Assembly: GCF_900129815.1 (NCBI RefSeq)
Contig: NZ_FQWX01000003.1
Coordinates: 123,605 to 187,604 of the forward strand
Length of the DNA stretch: 64,000 bases
Reading direction: 5' to 3'
Origin: Asaccharospora irregularis DSM 2635
GTDB taxonomy: Bacteria > Bacillota > Clostridia > Peptostreptococcales > Peptostreptococcaceae
This document shows positions 37,701 to 46,494 of this stretch, in pieces. The translations under genes and the position numbers were made by a program. Every line of letters begins with the position of its first letter. Position 1 is the stretch's first letter. Under the pieces are notes generated by a model. The model did no database searches and was not told the DNA's origin. It saw only the letters and a program-made list of their open reading frames with translations.

Positions 37701-39141
37701 GTTTCTTTTTACTATTTTCATCTACCAATAAATTTGTTAATCTATTCTTTTCAATTTCAAAATTTTTCTTCTTTTCTTCATACTCTCTACATTCATCTTT
37801 GTTTTGTTCTAAATCATTTATACTTTCATTTATTTTTTCTTTTAAACAAAAATGTATTGTACTACCAAGTTTATTAAGCGACTCTATTATTTCCTTATGA
37901 CTTTTTTCTCTCAATACTTTTTCATTTTCTTTTCTTATTTTTATCTCTTGTTCTTCTTCTAATTCGAGTTTCTTATTTTTATACTTTAATATATTTAAGT
38001 GTTGGTTATTTAATGATAGCTTATCTTTTTCATAGCTTATTTTTTCTACCACATTATTTAACTCTGATTCATATTCGCTTATTTCTTTATTTATAATGTT
38101 ACACTCGTAACTGGCTTCTTCATACTCTACCTGTTTTAATTCTAGTTTTTTAGAAATTTCTTGCTTTTCATACTGTACAATTTCTTCATTTAACTCATTT
38201 CTTTTATTTTCTATGTACATATATAAACTCGCTAATTCGTCTAATACAATATCTTTTTCTTCGCCCTTTTCCAAGATTTCATTTAATTTATTTTTTAACT
38301 CCTCTATTTTTTTATTTAAATATAAGTAGTTGTCATAGTCTAATAGTTTGTCTTTCATATCAATAATGTTATTTATGCATTTTTTTACTTGTTCTTTAAT
38401 TTTTAATATAGGAGTACCTTCTTCTGTAGATAGACTCGTTTCAATTAGAGGTACTATTTTATCTCTTATAAGTTTTTCAGAAGTATTATATTCCTTTACA
38501 AAGTCAGATAATCCGCCTTCTTTATTATCACTATTAAGCTTTATTATTATTTCCTTCCATTCACTTTGATTTATTCCATATTCCGCTAATTTTTCTCTAT
38601 ATTGCTTTTTTGAATTGCTATTAAAATAGCAAACCTTACTTTTTCCATGTTTATCTCTTAATTTTTTTATGTACTCTTCAGTATTAACTAAGGATTGTAC
38701 TACCTTTTTACCTTTATCATTGTTTTTTAGTAGCTGTATACTATCAATATCTATCCCTATTTCAGGAGACTCTTCTATTGTAAACATAAAATATTTATAT
38801 AAGTCATCCTTTTTATCCTTGCCATCTTCTGATGCTATGCCTGCTTTTTTCTCAAACCCTATCCCCGTAAGAAGTAATGTTTTATCATCATCAAGCTTCC
38901 ATTCAATCATAGAATATAGTGGTTCTTTTTTATTATAAATAGCAGTAAATGGTTTCGCTACATTAGCTAGTGGACAAATGCTTTGTATAATTGTTTGGAT
39001 ACTCATAGTTTTTCCAGCTGTATTTTCAGCTTCTACTTGTAAATTTTCGCCATAGAGTTCCATAGTTCTATTACTAAGTATTCTTTCTGATCCTTTACCG
39101 TACTTAAAATTTATAATCTTGTATTTATTAATTAGCGGCAT
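34786..39141 (-). CDS. jetC: Wadjet SMC-like ATPase JetC (MksB-type)
   Basis: 1451 aa. The N-terminal ATPase half has Walker A AENTAGKT (38-45). Long antiparallel coiled coils fill residues about 230-660 and 760-1230, with a hinge-like segment between (LLPYSIIITNKEYQKL). The C-terminal half has the signature TTGGQRFCISF and Walker B VLLMDNPFG, followed by YTHV. The residue after the Walker B Asp is Asn, where canonical SMC and Rad50 proteins have the catalytic Glu. JetC with JetA and JetB forms a loop-extruding condensin-like complex that detects small circular DNA. The ATG overlaps the jetB stop. Confidence 0.9.
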   Translation of the reverse strand: MPLINKYKIINFKYGKGSERILSNRTMELYGENLQVEAENTAGKTMSIQTIIQSICPLANVAKPFTAIYNKKEPLYSMIEWKLDDDKTLLLTGIGFEKKAGIASEDGKDKKDDLYKYFMFTIEESPEIGIDIDSIQLLKNNDKGKKVVQSLVNTEEYIKKLRDKHGKSKVCYFNSNSKKQYREKLAEYGINQSEWKEIIIKLNSDNKEGGLSDFVKEYNTSEKLIRDKIVPLIETSLSTEEGTPILKIKEQVKKCINNIIDMKDKLLDYDNYLYLNKKIEELKNKLNEILEKGEEKDIVLDELASLYMYIENKRNELNEEIVQYEKQEISKKLELKQVEYEEASYECNIINKEISEYESELNNVVEKISYEKDKLSLNNQHLNILKYKNKKLELEEEQEIKIRKENEKVLREKSHKEIIESLNKLGSTIHFCLKEKINESINDLEQNKDECREYEEKKKNFEIEKNRLTNLLVDENSKKKLFKSLEVDFEKEIHDYKKNNPDINNFISTNFLGDVIDFDKYINSIENQRDKVEDNILLETKEIDNLYKEIEKIGEIISSLTLNNQEKSKKLEELKNRKKLIDSFIEEYMNIKTKFEISDELESSAKLILELKKELNKLALQTKDLEGDKKELENKLYDLENYKDIIFEEETLLELDKTGIKAIEGIKYLLSLEGDINYKNKLISKNPLLPYSIIITNKEYQKLKTINLENKTKISTPILIREDIESDIVSSQNNLVISDKLNVLSNFDKSSLDAQKREFDINKLKDYIKKIQSKLDDSKFEKNMLDEFIIKTNGINFDASDLNIENEIKKREEELLNLSYEIKSKTSEKNRHNDKIKELIQNKESLLESKNYYFNKLKDLEKLKDKYEIIVENKTEIVKLTTHIEEIKREKEKLDKKTTYIELNIKEANHKGYIISENIKSLSNKINSFKAYNAKKLIDLSLNELEIKYDEYSKNPTEREIQDLNEEISRCIKKVENYSYELDEYKASITIDSYENIVISDTQKELKNKISINNKIIDELNADREKIQGMISEKNGELKSKKTDIFRRFEGQEPLETKFIKDFEFNKRKKEIKKDLKDILEIISDNVNNAKKLDDELRDLQKYKIQGKAIIYQPQNVFTESKRLQNKLQIIKEEIDKSIKQYEEMISKLKEFNYKYQENYSNIVECLNVNKDAYNRQIEQVEIVLLVIREEISKVEKHSEQLKKEKNIIIRQIKDYIMDCVEEFRIINKLGRHKGQSLFNINLPKQDKIDNNLNLVDILIDEIIEDANLSDVEQKINTFYILNRILNIGRIPISVIKYEINRNEIVKWNNINNETTGGQRFCISFIITILLMEYKRYDRKAIIDHSKYKGKVLLMDNPFGETSQQDFLQEIFDLAKKFRVQIISYTHVTNSSIRAMFNKIYLMTVEKTTSNKEFVDINEVKQSKVDESVYIDKFNIGKEEEVIQENLFNLI

Positions 39142-39857
39142 TAAATTTTTTCTCCTTTTCTCAAAACTAATTCTTCTATCAGTATTTTTCTATCCTCATC
39201 TAAGAAGTAATTGTTCATAAGATCCATAAATCGTTTTGTAGGTTTTATCTTATCTTCATCAGTAATATATAGTATTAATCCTTCATTCTTTAGAAAAGTT
39301 ATTACTCTTCTTACAAATCCTATTTGATAATCTGCTGATATTGTCTCTATTCCTTTTTTACTAGATTCATCCCACTTTCTTTTACTTTCCCAATAATTTT
39401 TTATCATAATTATGTTAAACTCACATCTCTTCTCTATTTCTTCTATATTATCCCTCGCTATAGAACGCTCTAAAGATTCTTGAACTAAATCAAGTATATG
39501 TACTACTTGAATATATGAAGCAGGAGCTACGCCATTTGTAAACTCAGAGAATATAATGGTCATGATTAAATATCCTAAATAACTGTCCTTTAAATCTTTC
39601 CCTAGCAATGACTCTTTTCTATAATCAAAACCTATAATATCATTATCATTGTTTGGGATTAAATATAAAGTATCTGAAATTGCTATAATTTTTATCTTAG
39701 ATACCTCACAAATTCCATCTAATGCAGACCTTACATTACTATTATTTATATATGCTAAAAATAGTTCTTTAGCTTCTTTTTCTTTTAATTCACTTTTCTT
39801 AAGTAATCTATAGAAAATTTCATTTGCTATTTTGTACTCACTTAAAGATATATTCAT
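39141..39857 (-). CDS. jetB: Wadjet KITE subunit JetB (MksE-like)
   Basis: 238 aa. It starts MNISLSEYKIANEIFYRLLKKSE and ends with a winged-helix-like segment (FVRRVITFLKNEGLILYITDEDKIKPTKRFMDLMNNY), as in KITE subunits of MksBEF and Wadjet complexes. Identification rests mainly on its place between jetA and jetC and on size; primary-sequence similarity in this family is low. Gaps are 11 nt to jetA and a one-base overlap with jetC. Confidence 0.8.
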   Translation of the reverse strand: MNISLSEYKIANEIFYRLLKKSELKEKEAKELFLAYINNSNVRSALDGICEVSKIKIIAISDTLYLIPNNDNDIIGFDYRKESLLGKDLKDSYLGYLIMTIIFSEFTNGVAPASYIQVVHILDLVQESLERSIARDNIEEIEKRCEFNIIMIKNYWESKRKWDESSKKGIETISADYQIGFVRRVITFLKNEGLILYITDEDKIKPTKRFMDLMNNYFLDEDRKILIEELVLRKGEKI

Positions 39858-39868
39858 TTTTTTACTCC

Positions 39869-41494
39869 TTATTTCTTTATTATTTCAAATTTTATATTTG
39901 TTATTTCCAGTTTCACTGCAGTCATAGTTTCTAAGTTTATTTCAGTATTTATTGTTATTTCGTCTCCAGATATTTTTTTACATTCTATAAAATTAACTTT
40001 ATTTATAAGTTCAAATTCTTCAATCATTAAACTTTCTATTATTCTTTCAATTTGGAAATCTATACTAGGTGAAAATGTACTATGATCTAACATTTTAGTT
40101 ATTTTTTTTATACTTATTTTATCTTTTTGATTGGCAAAAAATAATACTAAATTTCTCATTAACTTTGCATCTCTTGTTATATCTACATAAGCACCTTTGT
40201 TATGTGTCAGAAAATAATTTAAAAATTCCTTAAGTGTAAAACTATTTATTCTTACCCCATAATCTAATAAGTATTTGAAAAACTCAAAATAATAATTTTC
40301 ACAATAAGCTATTTCTTCTTCTTTTTCTTTATTTTGAATTATTTCATAATCCCCATCATCAACAATATCATTTGTTATCTCTTCTTGACTTAGTAGCTTC
40401 TGTTCTTGATATGCAACACCAATATTGAATAAGTTTGGCATTTCTACTTTGAATAAAGAAATATATAACTCTCTAATTATACATATAAAATCACTATCTT
40501 TTTCTAGTCTATCTAATATTTCTTCTTTGAAATTAAATCTTTTAAGAACTGGAGTAGTTAATAGTCTTTTCAATATTTCATTAAATTCTTCTCTAAAAAC
40601 TTGAACTCTAGTCAATAAATTCGATGCTGTGGATTTTGCCAATACCACTCCATTAATTAATTCTTTCATCTGTACTAATTGCATTTTAATATTTTTTATT
40701 TTTTCTTTATCTATTGGGTCATCTTTTTCTAAATAATCTTCTTTATCTTGAATTATGAGTTTTACTTCTTTTTTTAATTCTTCATACTTGTCCATTTCTT
40801 CTAATAGAGTTTCTACAGTTTTATCTATAACAGTAGAATATTTTTCTTCTTTTATATAAAATATATTTACTTTTATTATTTTTATGTAATTATCAATCTT
40901 TTGGCTTTGAATTTCTAGTGTATTTACTATGTCATAAATATCTTCCTTCGCCCCTTGATAATCTCCCTTTTCTATTCTCAACTTTGCAATCATTTGTGAT
41001 ATTTGAATTTGAAAAAGCTCATCATACTCTTTTGTTGCTAAAAGTAATCTATATCCTTCAGTCGTTAGAGAATAAGATAATCTTTCCTTGTTATTTACTT
41101 TTATATTCTTATCTTCAATTATTTTGATACTTTCATCTATATGGTTATCTTTTTCTATAGAATAATAGTTGAACATATATACTTTTCCATTGTTACTTAG
41201 TCCATTTATTATGTAATTTGTTAAATCGTCTAACTCGTCTTCTGAGTAAAACTTTTTATAGGATATATTGTTTAGCTCATCTATAAAAAACTTTATATCA
41301 TCTCTTAAACAATGCTTTCGTCTCAATGATCTATCAAATATATAACATAATACCTCAATTAATAAATTGTAAAATTCTATATTTGTAAACTCTTTAAACT
41401 TATTCCTATTGTTTGCAATTGAAGCTATAAGATAATAAGATCCAATCGCATTTACCCTTTTGTTATACCCACCTAAAATACTTCTCATGTCCAT
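39869..41494 (-). CDS. jetA: Wadjet kleisin-like subunit JetA (MksF-like)
   Basis: 541 aa. The N-terminal 190 residues are helical with winged-helix character (RLSYSLTTEGYRLLLATKEYDELFQIQISQMIAKLRIEKGDY). A long helical region follows (about 190-310), and the C-terminal domain ends in beta-rich KISGDEITINTEINLETMTAVKLEI. Size, helix-rich middle and position fit JetA/MksF, which bridges the JetC heads. Three bases separate it from jetD and 11 from jetB. Assigned by context more than by motif. Confidence 0.8.
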   Translation of the reverse strand: MDMRSILGGYNKRVNAIGSYYLIASIANNRNKFKEFTNIEFYNLLIEVLCYIFDRSLRRKHCLRDDIKFFIDELNNISYKKFYSEDELDDLTNYIINGLSNNGKVYMFNYYSIEKDNHIDESIKIIEDKNIKVNNKERLSYSLTTEGYRLLLATKEYDELFQIQISQMIAKLRIEKGDYQGAKEDIYDIVNTLEIQSQKIDNYIKIIKVNIFYIKEEKYSTVIDKTVETLLEEMDKYEELKKEVKLIIQDKEDYLEKDDPIDKEKIKNIKMQLVQMKELINGVVLAKSTASNLLTRVQVFREEFNEILKRLLTTPVLKRFNFKEEILDRLEKDSDFICIIRELYISLFKVEMPNLFNIGVAYQEQKLLSQEEITNDIVDDGDYEIIQNKEKEEEIAYCENYYFEFFKYLLDYGVRINSFTLKEFLNYFLTHNKGAYVDITRDAKLMRNLVLFFANQKDKISIKKITKMLDHSTFSPSIDFQIERIIESLMIEEFELINKVNFIECKKISGDEITINTEINLETMTAVKLEITNIKFEIIKK

Positions 41495-41497
41495 ATT

Positions 41498-42502
41498 TTA
41501 TTCCTCCAGGTCATACATATTTAGAGATTCCTGAGGTATATATTTTCCCTCTAATAAGATTCTTCTGATTTTTTCTCTTAATTCAATGTTCTCTATATTT
41601 TCTAATGCATCTTTATACTTATCTTTTTGATTTTTTACCGAAAGTCTAATTTTTCTGTTGCTAGCTTTTTCAATCATATGATGATAAGCATTCTCAAATA
41701 AATTTATATTTAAATCCTCAATACTATTTTTTAATGAATAATAAATTGAAAGTCCAGTTCTATCTATATCTCCCCAATATAAAAACTTATTTTCTTTGTT
41801 CAACATGTACTCAAGAGTTATATCGTCTTTAATTCCTCTTATACTGTTAATTATCTTTCTTCCCTCTCCATATATTACTGTATCTATCTTATTTTTCAAT
41901 ACCTCTTTTTCTTCTAAAAGCATCTTTGTTACTGTTACATAAGTATCTTTATTTTCTATTATTAGTATTGTTTGTGGAGATACTCTATTTACTGATAAAT
42001 ATATAAATGGCTCTGGTGTATTATATACATTTAAATCTTTTACTATATCTATCTTTAAATTTTTGAGAACTTCCTTACCTTCTCTACTAGTTATAAATTT
42101 TTCGTCATTAAATATTTCGTAAGATCTTTCATTTATTGATATCCTCTTTTGTAAATTTGACGAATTTCTCAAAAAATAATCATTTAAATCCATTATTGCT
42201 GTTCTATGTTTTTTATAATCCTTTAAATTTCGTCTATAATAATCTATTCCCAATTTATCACAAGTTTTATAGTTAATTTCTTCTATATATTCTTTGTCAT
42301 CTTCGGTTTCATGCTTAATAATTCTATATTTTGTATATATTTGTTCATGCATTGCTGTTAAATCTGATGTTTTTATCGGTTTTATTTTATTCTCTTTTAT
42401 TAGTTTTCTGATTAAACCTACTAATTCTTTATGTTCTTTAATCTTATACAATTCCTTTATTTCATCTAAAAAAATGTATGTTTTTTTTATTTTTTTAATC
42501 AT
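41498..42502 (-). CDS. jetD: Wadjet Toprim nuclease JetD
   Basis: 334 aa. The C-terminal half is the topoisomerase-VI-like Toprim domain: the catalytic glutamate in ILIIENKDTYV, the metal-binding DxD in YWGDIDRTGLSIY, and the closing GKYIPQESL. The N-terminal half is the DNA-binding arm domain. In Wadjet, JetD is the nuclease that cleaves plasmid DNA once the JetABC motor has stalled on a closed circle. Here it is the first gene, giving the order D-A-B-C. GGAAAG precedes the ATG. Confidence 0.9.
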   Translation of the reverse strand: MIKKIKKTYIFLDEIKELYKIKEHKELVGLIRKLIKENKIKPIKTSDLTAMHEQIYTKYRIIKHETEDDKEYIEEINYKTCDKLGIDYYRRNLKDYKKHRTAIMDLNDYFLRNSSNLQKRISINERSYEIFNDEKFITSREGKEVLKNLKIDIVKDLNVYNTPEPFIYLSVNRVSPQTILIIENKDTYVTVTKMLLEEKEVLKNKIDTVIYGEGRKIINSIRGIKDDITLEYMLNKENKFLYWGDIDRTGLSIYYSLKNSIEDLNINLFENAYHHMIEKASNRKIRLSVKNQKDKYKDALENIENIELREKIRRILLEGKYIPQESLNMYDLEE

Positions 42503-42528
42503 TTATTATTCTTTCCTTTTTTATTTTT

Positions 42529-42570
42529 TTAATTTTATTTCTTATATATTTAATTTTATTTCTTATATAT
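42529..42570. repeat. Two perfect 21-bp AT-only tandem repeats upstream of jetD
   Basis: The unit starts TTAATTTTATTTCTTATATA. Two exact copies (42529-42549 and 42550-42570) and a 7-base partial third lie 27 nt upstream of the jetD start. The position suggests a promoter or operator function. Confidence 0.6.
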
Positions 42571-42687
42571 TTAATTTATCATATACTCTATAATTGTAAA
42601 TTATTTAATGAAAAACTTCTATATTTTATTAGTGAGCGCCTTAAAATACATATAAGTTACTATTTTTTATTATATCATTTATTATAT

Positions 42688-42717
42688 ATAAAAAAATTTT
42701 CTATGCATTATAAAAAA
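42688..42717. repeat. 30-nt dispersed intergenic element, copy 2
   Basis: Exact reverse complement of 18571-18600. It directly follows the MATE terminator on the minus strand and overlaps its T run. Confidence 0.6.
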
Positions 42718-42742
42718 GGTACTGCTATACACTAGCAATACC
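42718..42742 (-). terminator. Intrinsic terminator after the MATE gene
   Basis: GGTACTGCTA and TAGCAATACC form a 10-bp stem with one wobble pair; TTTTTTATAA follows on the minus strand. It abuts the stop codon. Confidence 0.8.
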
Positions 42743-44080
42743 CTACTCATATTCTTTAGAAATCTTTTTAATATTACTATAATAAGTAAACATTAAAGGA
42801 ACAGCCGCAGCTATCCAAGCAATTGGGTCTGCTAAACATATCCCTGTAAATCCAATGAATTTAGGCAATATAAATGCAACTACACTTCTTGCAGCTAATT
42901 CATAGAACCCTGCCATCATTGGTACAAATGACTCTCCCATTCCCTGTAAAACATTTCTGTACACAAATATAAATCCCAGAAATATCATAAATACAGCTGA
43001 ATAGTTTAATACTTCTTGAGTATATCCAATTATCTCAGCACTTGGATTCTCTATAAATAACATTACAAAATACTTACTAAATAAAACTAAAATAGCACCT
43101 GCTATTAAACTTGTTATTATAGAAATTTTATTCATTACTTTAACACCTTTTTTAATACGGTCAAATCTCTTTGCCCCTAGGTTTTGACCAGCATAAGTCG
43201 CTATTGTAACTCCAAATGATATTAATGGTTGCATCACTAATTGAAGAACTTTAGACGCAGCTGTGTATGAGGCTATTACATTTGATCCAAACACATTTAC
43301 TGCACCTTGAACTATAATTATACCAACTCCTGTAACTGAGAACTGTAATCCCATTGGTATAGCTATTTTTAGATGCGTTTTATAGTAATCTTTTTCTACC
43401 TTAAAATCTTCTTTTTTAAGCCTTAACACTTGATACTTTCTATAACTATAAATTAAACATAACATTGCAGAAAGCCCTTGGGATATATTTGTAGCATATG
43501 CTGCTCCTGCAACTCCTAGTTTGAATTTTACAATAAACACTAAATCCAAAATTATATTAATTATTGAAGATATAATTAGGAAGTATAGTGGTGTTTTGCT
43601 ATCTCCTAATGCTCTTAATATCCCTGCTGCCATATTATAAGCTATTTGAGTTGAGATACCTATATATATTATAGTTATATATGTGTTTGCATCCTCAAAT
43701 ATATTTTTTGGAGTATTCATAAGATCTAGCAACGGTCTTTTTAATATTAAAGCAATCACTGTAATTATAATAGCTGAAATTAGTGTTAGTGTGATATTAC
43801 TTGCTACAGATTTTCTAATTTCTGTTTCATTCTTGGCTCCGAATTTTTGAGATACTAATACTGAAAATCCACTAGTAAGTCCTATTACCATACCATTTAC
43901 TAAAAAGAACATTGAACCTGTAGAACCAACTGCCGCTAGTGCATCGACCCCTACAAATCTACCAACTATTATAGTGTCAACCATACTGTATAATTGCTGG
44001 AATATATTCCCTATTAACAATGGTATTGAAAACCAAATAAAAATCTTTAAAGGATTACCCTTTGTCATATCATTAGTCAT
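42743..44080 (-). CDS. MATE-family efflux transporter
   Basis: 445 aa with 12 hydrophobic segments. MTNDMTKGNPLKIFIWFSIPLLIGNIFQQLYSMVDTIIVGRFVG is the typical N-terminus (shown by its recognisable IPLLIGNIFQQLYSMVD core), and the second half repeats the fold with IASYTAASKVLQLVMQP and YAGQNLGAKRFDRIKKG. MATE proteins export cationic drugs or metabolites in exchange for Na+ or H+. AGAGAGGTGAT precedes the ATG. The small membrane protein gene lies 28 nt upstream and may be co-transcribed. Confidence 0.94.
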   Translation of the reverse strand: MTNDMTKGNPLKIFIWFSIPLLIGNIFQQLYSMVDTIIVGRFVGVDALAAVGSTGSMFFLVNGMVIGLTSGFSVLVSQKFGAKNETEIRKSVASNITLTLISAIIITVIALILKRPLLDLMNTPKNIFEDANTYITIIYIGISTQIAYNMAAGILRALGDSKTPLYFLIISSIINIILDLVFIVKFKLGVAGAAYATNISQGLSAMLCLIYSYRKYQVLRLKKEDFKVEKDYYKTHLKIAIPMGLQFSVTGVGIIIVQGAVNVFGSNVIASYTAASKVLQLVMQPLISFGVTIATYAGQNLGAKRFDRIKKGVKVMNKISIITSLIAGAILVLFSKYFVMLFIENPSAEIIGYTQEVLNYSAVFMIFLGFIFVYRNVLQGMGESFVPMMAGFYELAARSVVAFILPKFIGFTGICLADPIAWIAAAVPLMFTYYSNIKKISKEYE

Positions 44081-44108
44081 AAATCACCTCTCTGATAATG
44101 TTTTTGTC

Positions 44109-44309
44109 CTATGGCCAAATATGTAATATGTCTATCATTTGTTCAATGATTCCATTTTTCCAACTTTTATAAAGGCCTATACCAAAAAATATTAATCCAA
44201 CTATCATTAATGTTATACCTAAAGCTGAACCTGTGCTATCTTTAAACGCAAAGTGAAAGCAAATCATCCCTAATCCTATAAATGATAAACATGGTATTAT
44301 CTTCTTCAT
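44109..44309 (-). CDS. Small two-helix membrane protein
   Basis: 66 aa with hydrophobic segments at about 4-22 and 31-48 (LGITLMIVGLIFFGIGLYKSW), the second followed by a basic KSWKNG, which suggests hairpin topology. GGAGGAAA precedes the ATG. It lies 28 nt upstream of the MATE gene on the same strand. No known family; a stabilising partner of the transporter is a guess only. Confidence 0.6.
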   Translation of the reverse strand: MKKIIPCLSFIGLGMICFHFAFKDSTGSALGITLMIVGLIFFGIGLYKSWKNGIIEQMIDILHIWP

Positions 44310-44642
44310 TAAAAATTTCCTCCAATCTCTATATCCTAAATATAAATTTATACTAGGTTATAATAAATCTATATTTTATTATAGCATTAATAAAAATATA
44401 GTCTACACAGCTACTTAAATATAGTTTTATTTTTCGGTATTTTAACGAAATTATGTAAATATTCATATTTATAACTATACATTAAATTTATTTAAGGTTG
44501 CATTAGGCAAAGCACACAAAAAGAAGCATAGATGGGCAAGTATCTTATGAAAGTGCCCTCTATGCTTAAAAGGAGTATAAATTTGTTTGTAAATTGAGTT
44601 TATCTGAAAATCTAAAATTTAATATTTTAGAATCTTATCAGC
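44310..44642. other. Intergenic stretch, no gene
   Basis: Between hcp copy 2 and the small membrane protein. It contains the hcp terminator at 44524-44567; the rest is AT-rich with no open frame or further structure I can support. Confidence 0.6.
44524..44567 (-). terminator. Intrinsic terminator after hcp copy 2
   Basis: AAGCATAGATGGGCA pairs with TGCCCTCTATGCTT with one bulged base; the minus strand continues CTTTTTGTG. It lies 76 nt past the hcp stop. Confidence 0.75.
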
Positions 44643-46370
44643 TTATCCTAAGAACATTTTTAAATCATCTTCAACATTAGTTATTCCACCAATTCCAAAG
44701 TTTTCAACTAAAACATTAGCTACATTAGGTGATAAGAATGCTGGTAATGTTGGTCCTAGGTGAATATTTTTTACACCTAAGTATAATAGTGATAATAATA
44801 CTATTACTGCTTTTTGTTCATACCAAGCTATGTTAAATGCTATTGGTAATTCATTTATATCTTGTAGTTCAAATACTTCTTTTAATTTAAGTGCAATAAG
44901 TGCTAAAGAGTAAGAGTCATTACATTGACCTGCATCTAATACTCTAGGTATTCCGTTTATATCACCTAAATTTAATTTATTGTATTTATATTTTGCACAT
45001 CCTGCTGTAAGTATTACAGTGTCTTTTGGTAGAGCCTTAGCAAAATCAGTATAGTAGTTTCTTGATTTAGCTCTTCCATCACATCCAGCCATTACAAAGA
45101 ATTTCTTTATAGCCCCAGTTTTAACTGCATCTACAACTGCGTCAGCTAGTGCAAATACTTGATTGTGCGCAAATCCTCCTACTATTTCTCCTGTTTCTAT
45201 TTCTGTAGGTGGTTGACAAGTTTTAGCCTGTTTTATTATTTCTGAGAAGTCTTTGTTATCTTCACTCTCACCTTTTATATGCTTAACTCCTGCATATCCA
45301 GCTGCTCCTGTAGTGTATATTCTGTTTTTGTAACTATCTTTTGGTGGTACTATACAGTTTGTAGTCATTAATATTGGACCATTGAAACTTTCAAACTCTT
45401 CTTTTTGTTTCCACCAAGCATTTCCATAGTTTCCTGCAAAATGAGAATATTTCTTAAATGCTGGGTAATAATGAGCTGGTAACATTTCTGAGTGAGTATA
45501 TACATCAACTCCAGTACCTTCTGTTTGTTTTAATAATAACTCTAAGTCTTTTAAGTCATGTCCTGATACAAGTATTCCAGGATTCTTTCTTACACCGATA
45601 TTAACCTTAGTTATTTCTGGGTGTCCATAAGTTCCTGTGTTTGCACTGTCAAGTAGAGCCATTCCATCTACCCCTACTTTACCAGTTTCTAGAGTTAATG
45701 CTATTAATTCATCTATAGTTAAACTATCATCTAATGTTTTAGCTAAAGTTGACTGCATAAATGCATTTACATCCTCACTATCATAACCTAACGCATTTGC
45801 ATGCTTCATATATGCAGATAAACCTTTTAATCCATATATTATTAATTCTCTTAAACTTCTTACATCTTCATCTTTCGTTGCCAATACTCCAACTTTAGTT
45901 GATTTTTCATCTAATAAACTATCTATATCAGTCTTTACTTCCTCTTTTCCACTTCCTAATATAGCATCCTTTATTTTACTTAAAATACCTACCTTTACAT
46001 CCATTTCTGCATTTGAAGTTGCATTCCATAATGCCGCTTCTGGTAAGTCTGCCTTGTTAGTTAATTTTGATAATAATTGTTCTTTAGTTGCTAAAGTTTC
46101 TTTAACTCTTGCATAAAATACTGCATCATCAAAGTTTGCATTTGTTATAGTAGTAAACAAGTTTATAGTTATTAGGTGGTTAACTTCTGCACCTACTCTT
46201 TTGCCTTCTGCTCTAAGTCTTGTTGTTACTTCTGATAATCCTTTAGTTGTATATATTAATAGGTCTTGCATTCTCGCTAAATCTGGTGATTTTCCACATA
46301 CCCCAAATTTAGTACATCCTGTGCAACCTGCTGTTTCTTGACATTGATAACAAAACATTGTATTCTCCAT
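44643..46370 (-). CDS. hcp: Hybrid-cluster protein (hydroxylamine reductase), copy 2
   Basis: 575 aa. The N-terminal cluster ligands are Cys7, Cys10, Cys19 and Cys25, with an extra Cys16 ([10 protein letters not shown]). Hybrid-cluster blocks are [53 protein letters not shown] and AGQCNDSYS. It is clearly diverged from copy 1, with an insertion near residues 130-155. GGAGG precedes the ATG. The promoter carries a GTAACCTAGGTTAC palindrome centred at -41.5, the class II activator position expected for a CRP/FNR-type regulator such as HcpR. The hemerythrin gene next door has the same arrangement. Confidence 0.96.
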   Translation of the reverse strand: MENTMFCYQCQETAGCTGCTKFGVCGKSPDLARMQDLLIYTTKGLSEVTTRLRAEGKRVGAEVNHLITINLFTTITNANFDDAVFYARVKETLATKEQLLSKLTNKADLPEAALWNATSNAEMDVKVGILSKIKDAILGSGKEEVKTDIDSLLDEKSTKVGVLATKDEDVRSLRELIIYGLKGLSAYMKHANALGYDSEDVNAFMQSTLAKTLDDSLTIDELIALTLETGKVGVDGMALLDSANTGTYGHPEITKVNIGVRKNPGILVSGHDLKDLELLLKQTEGTGVDVYTHSEMLPAHYYPAFKKYSHFAGNYGNAWWKQKEEFESFNGPILMTTNCIVPPKDSYKNRIYTTGAAGYAGVKHIKGESEDNKDFSEIIKQAKTCQPPTEIETGEIVGGFAHNQVFALADAVVDAVKTGAIKKFFVMAGCDGRAKSRNYYTDFAKALPKDTVILTAGCAKYKYNKLNLGDINGIPRVLDAGQCNDSYSLALIALKLKEVFELQDINELPIAFNIAWYEQKAVIVLLSLLYLGVKNIHLGPTLPAFLSPNVANVLVENFGIGGITNVEDDLKMFLG

Positions 46371-46410
46371 TTTTATTCCTCCAAATTTTAAATGTTTATT
46401 TTATATACAC

Positions 46411-46453
46411 ATTATATTGTATAATTTTTCTTTAATCCGTAACCTAGGTTACC
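46411..46453 (-). promoter_or_regulatory. CRP/FNR-type (HcpR-like) operator and -10 of hcp copy 2
   Basis: GTAACCTAGGTTAC (46439-46452) is a perfect palindrome. On the minus strand TATAAT (46416-46411) lies so that the palindrome centre falls at -41.5 from a predicted start near 46404. There is no good -35, as expected for an activator-dependent class II promoter. Confidence 0.75.
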
Positions 46454-46494
46454 AAGTTATATAATACTCTATTTATTTTTAAATGTATATTTAT

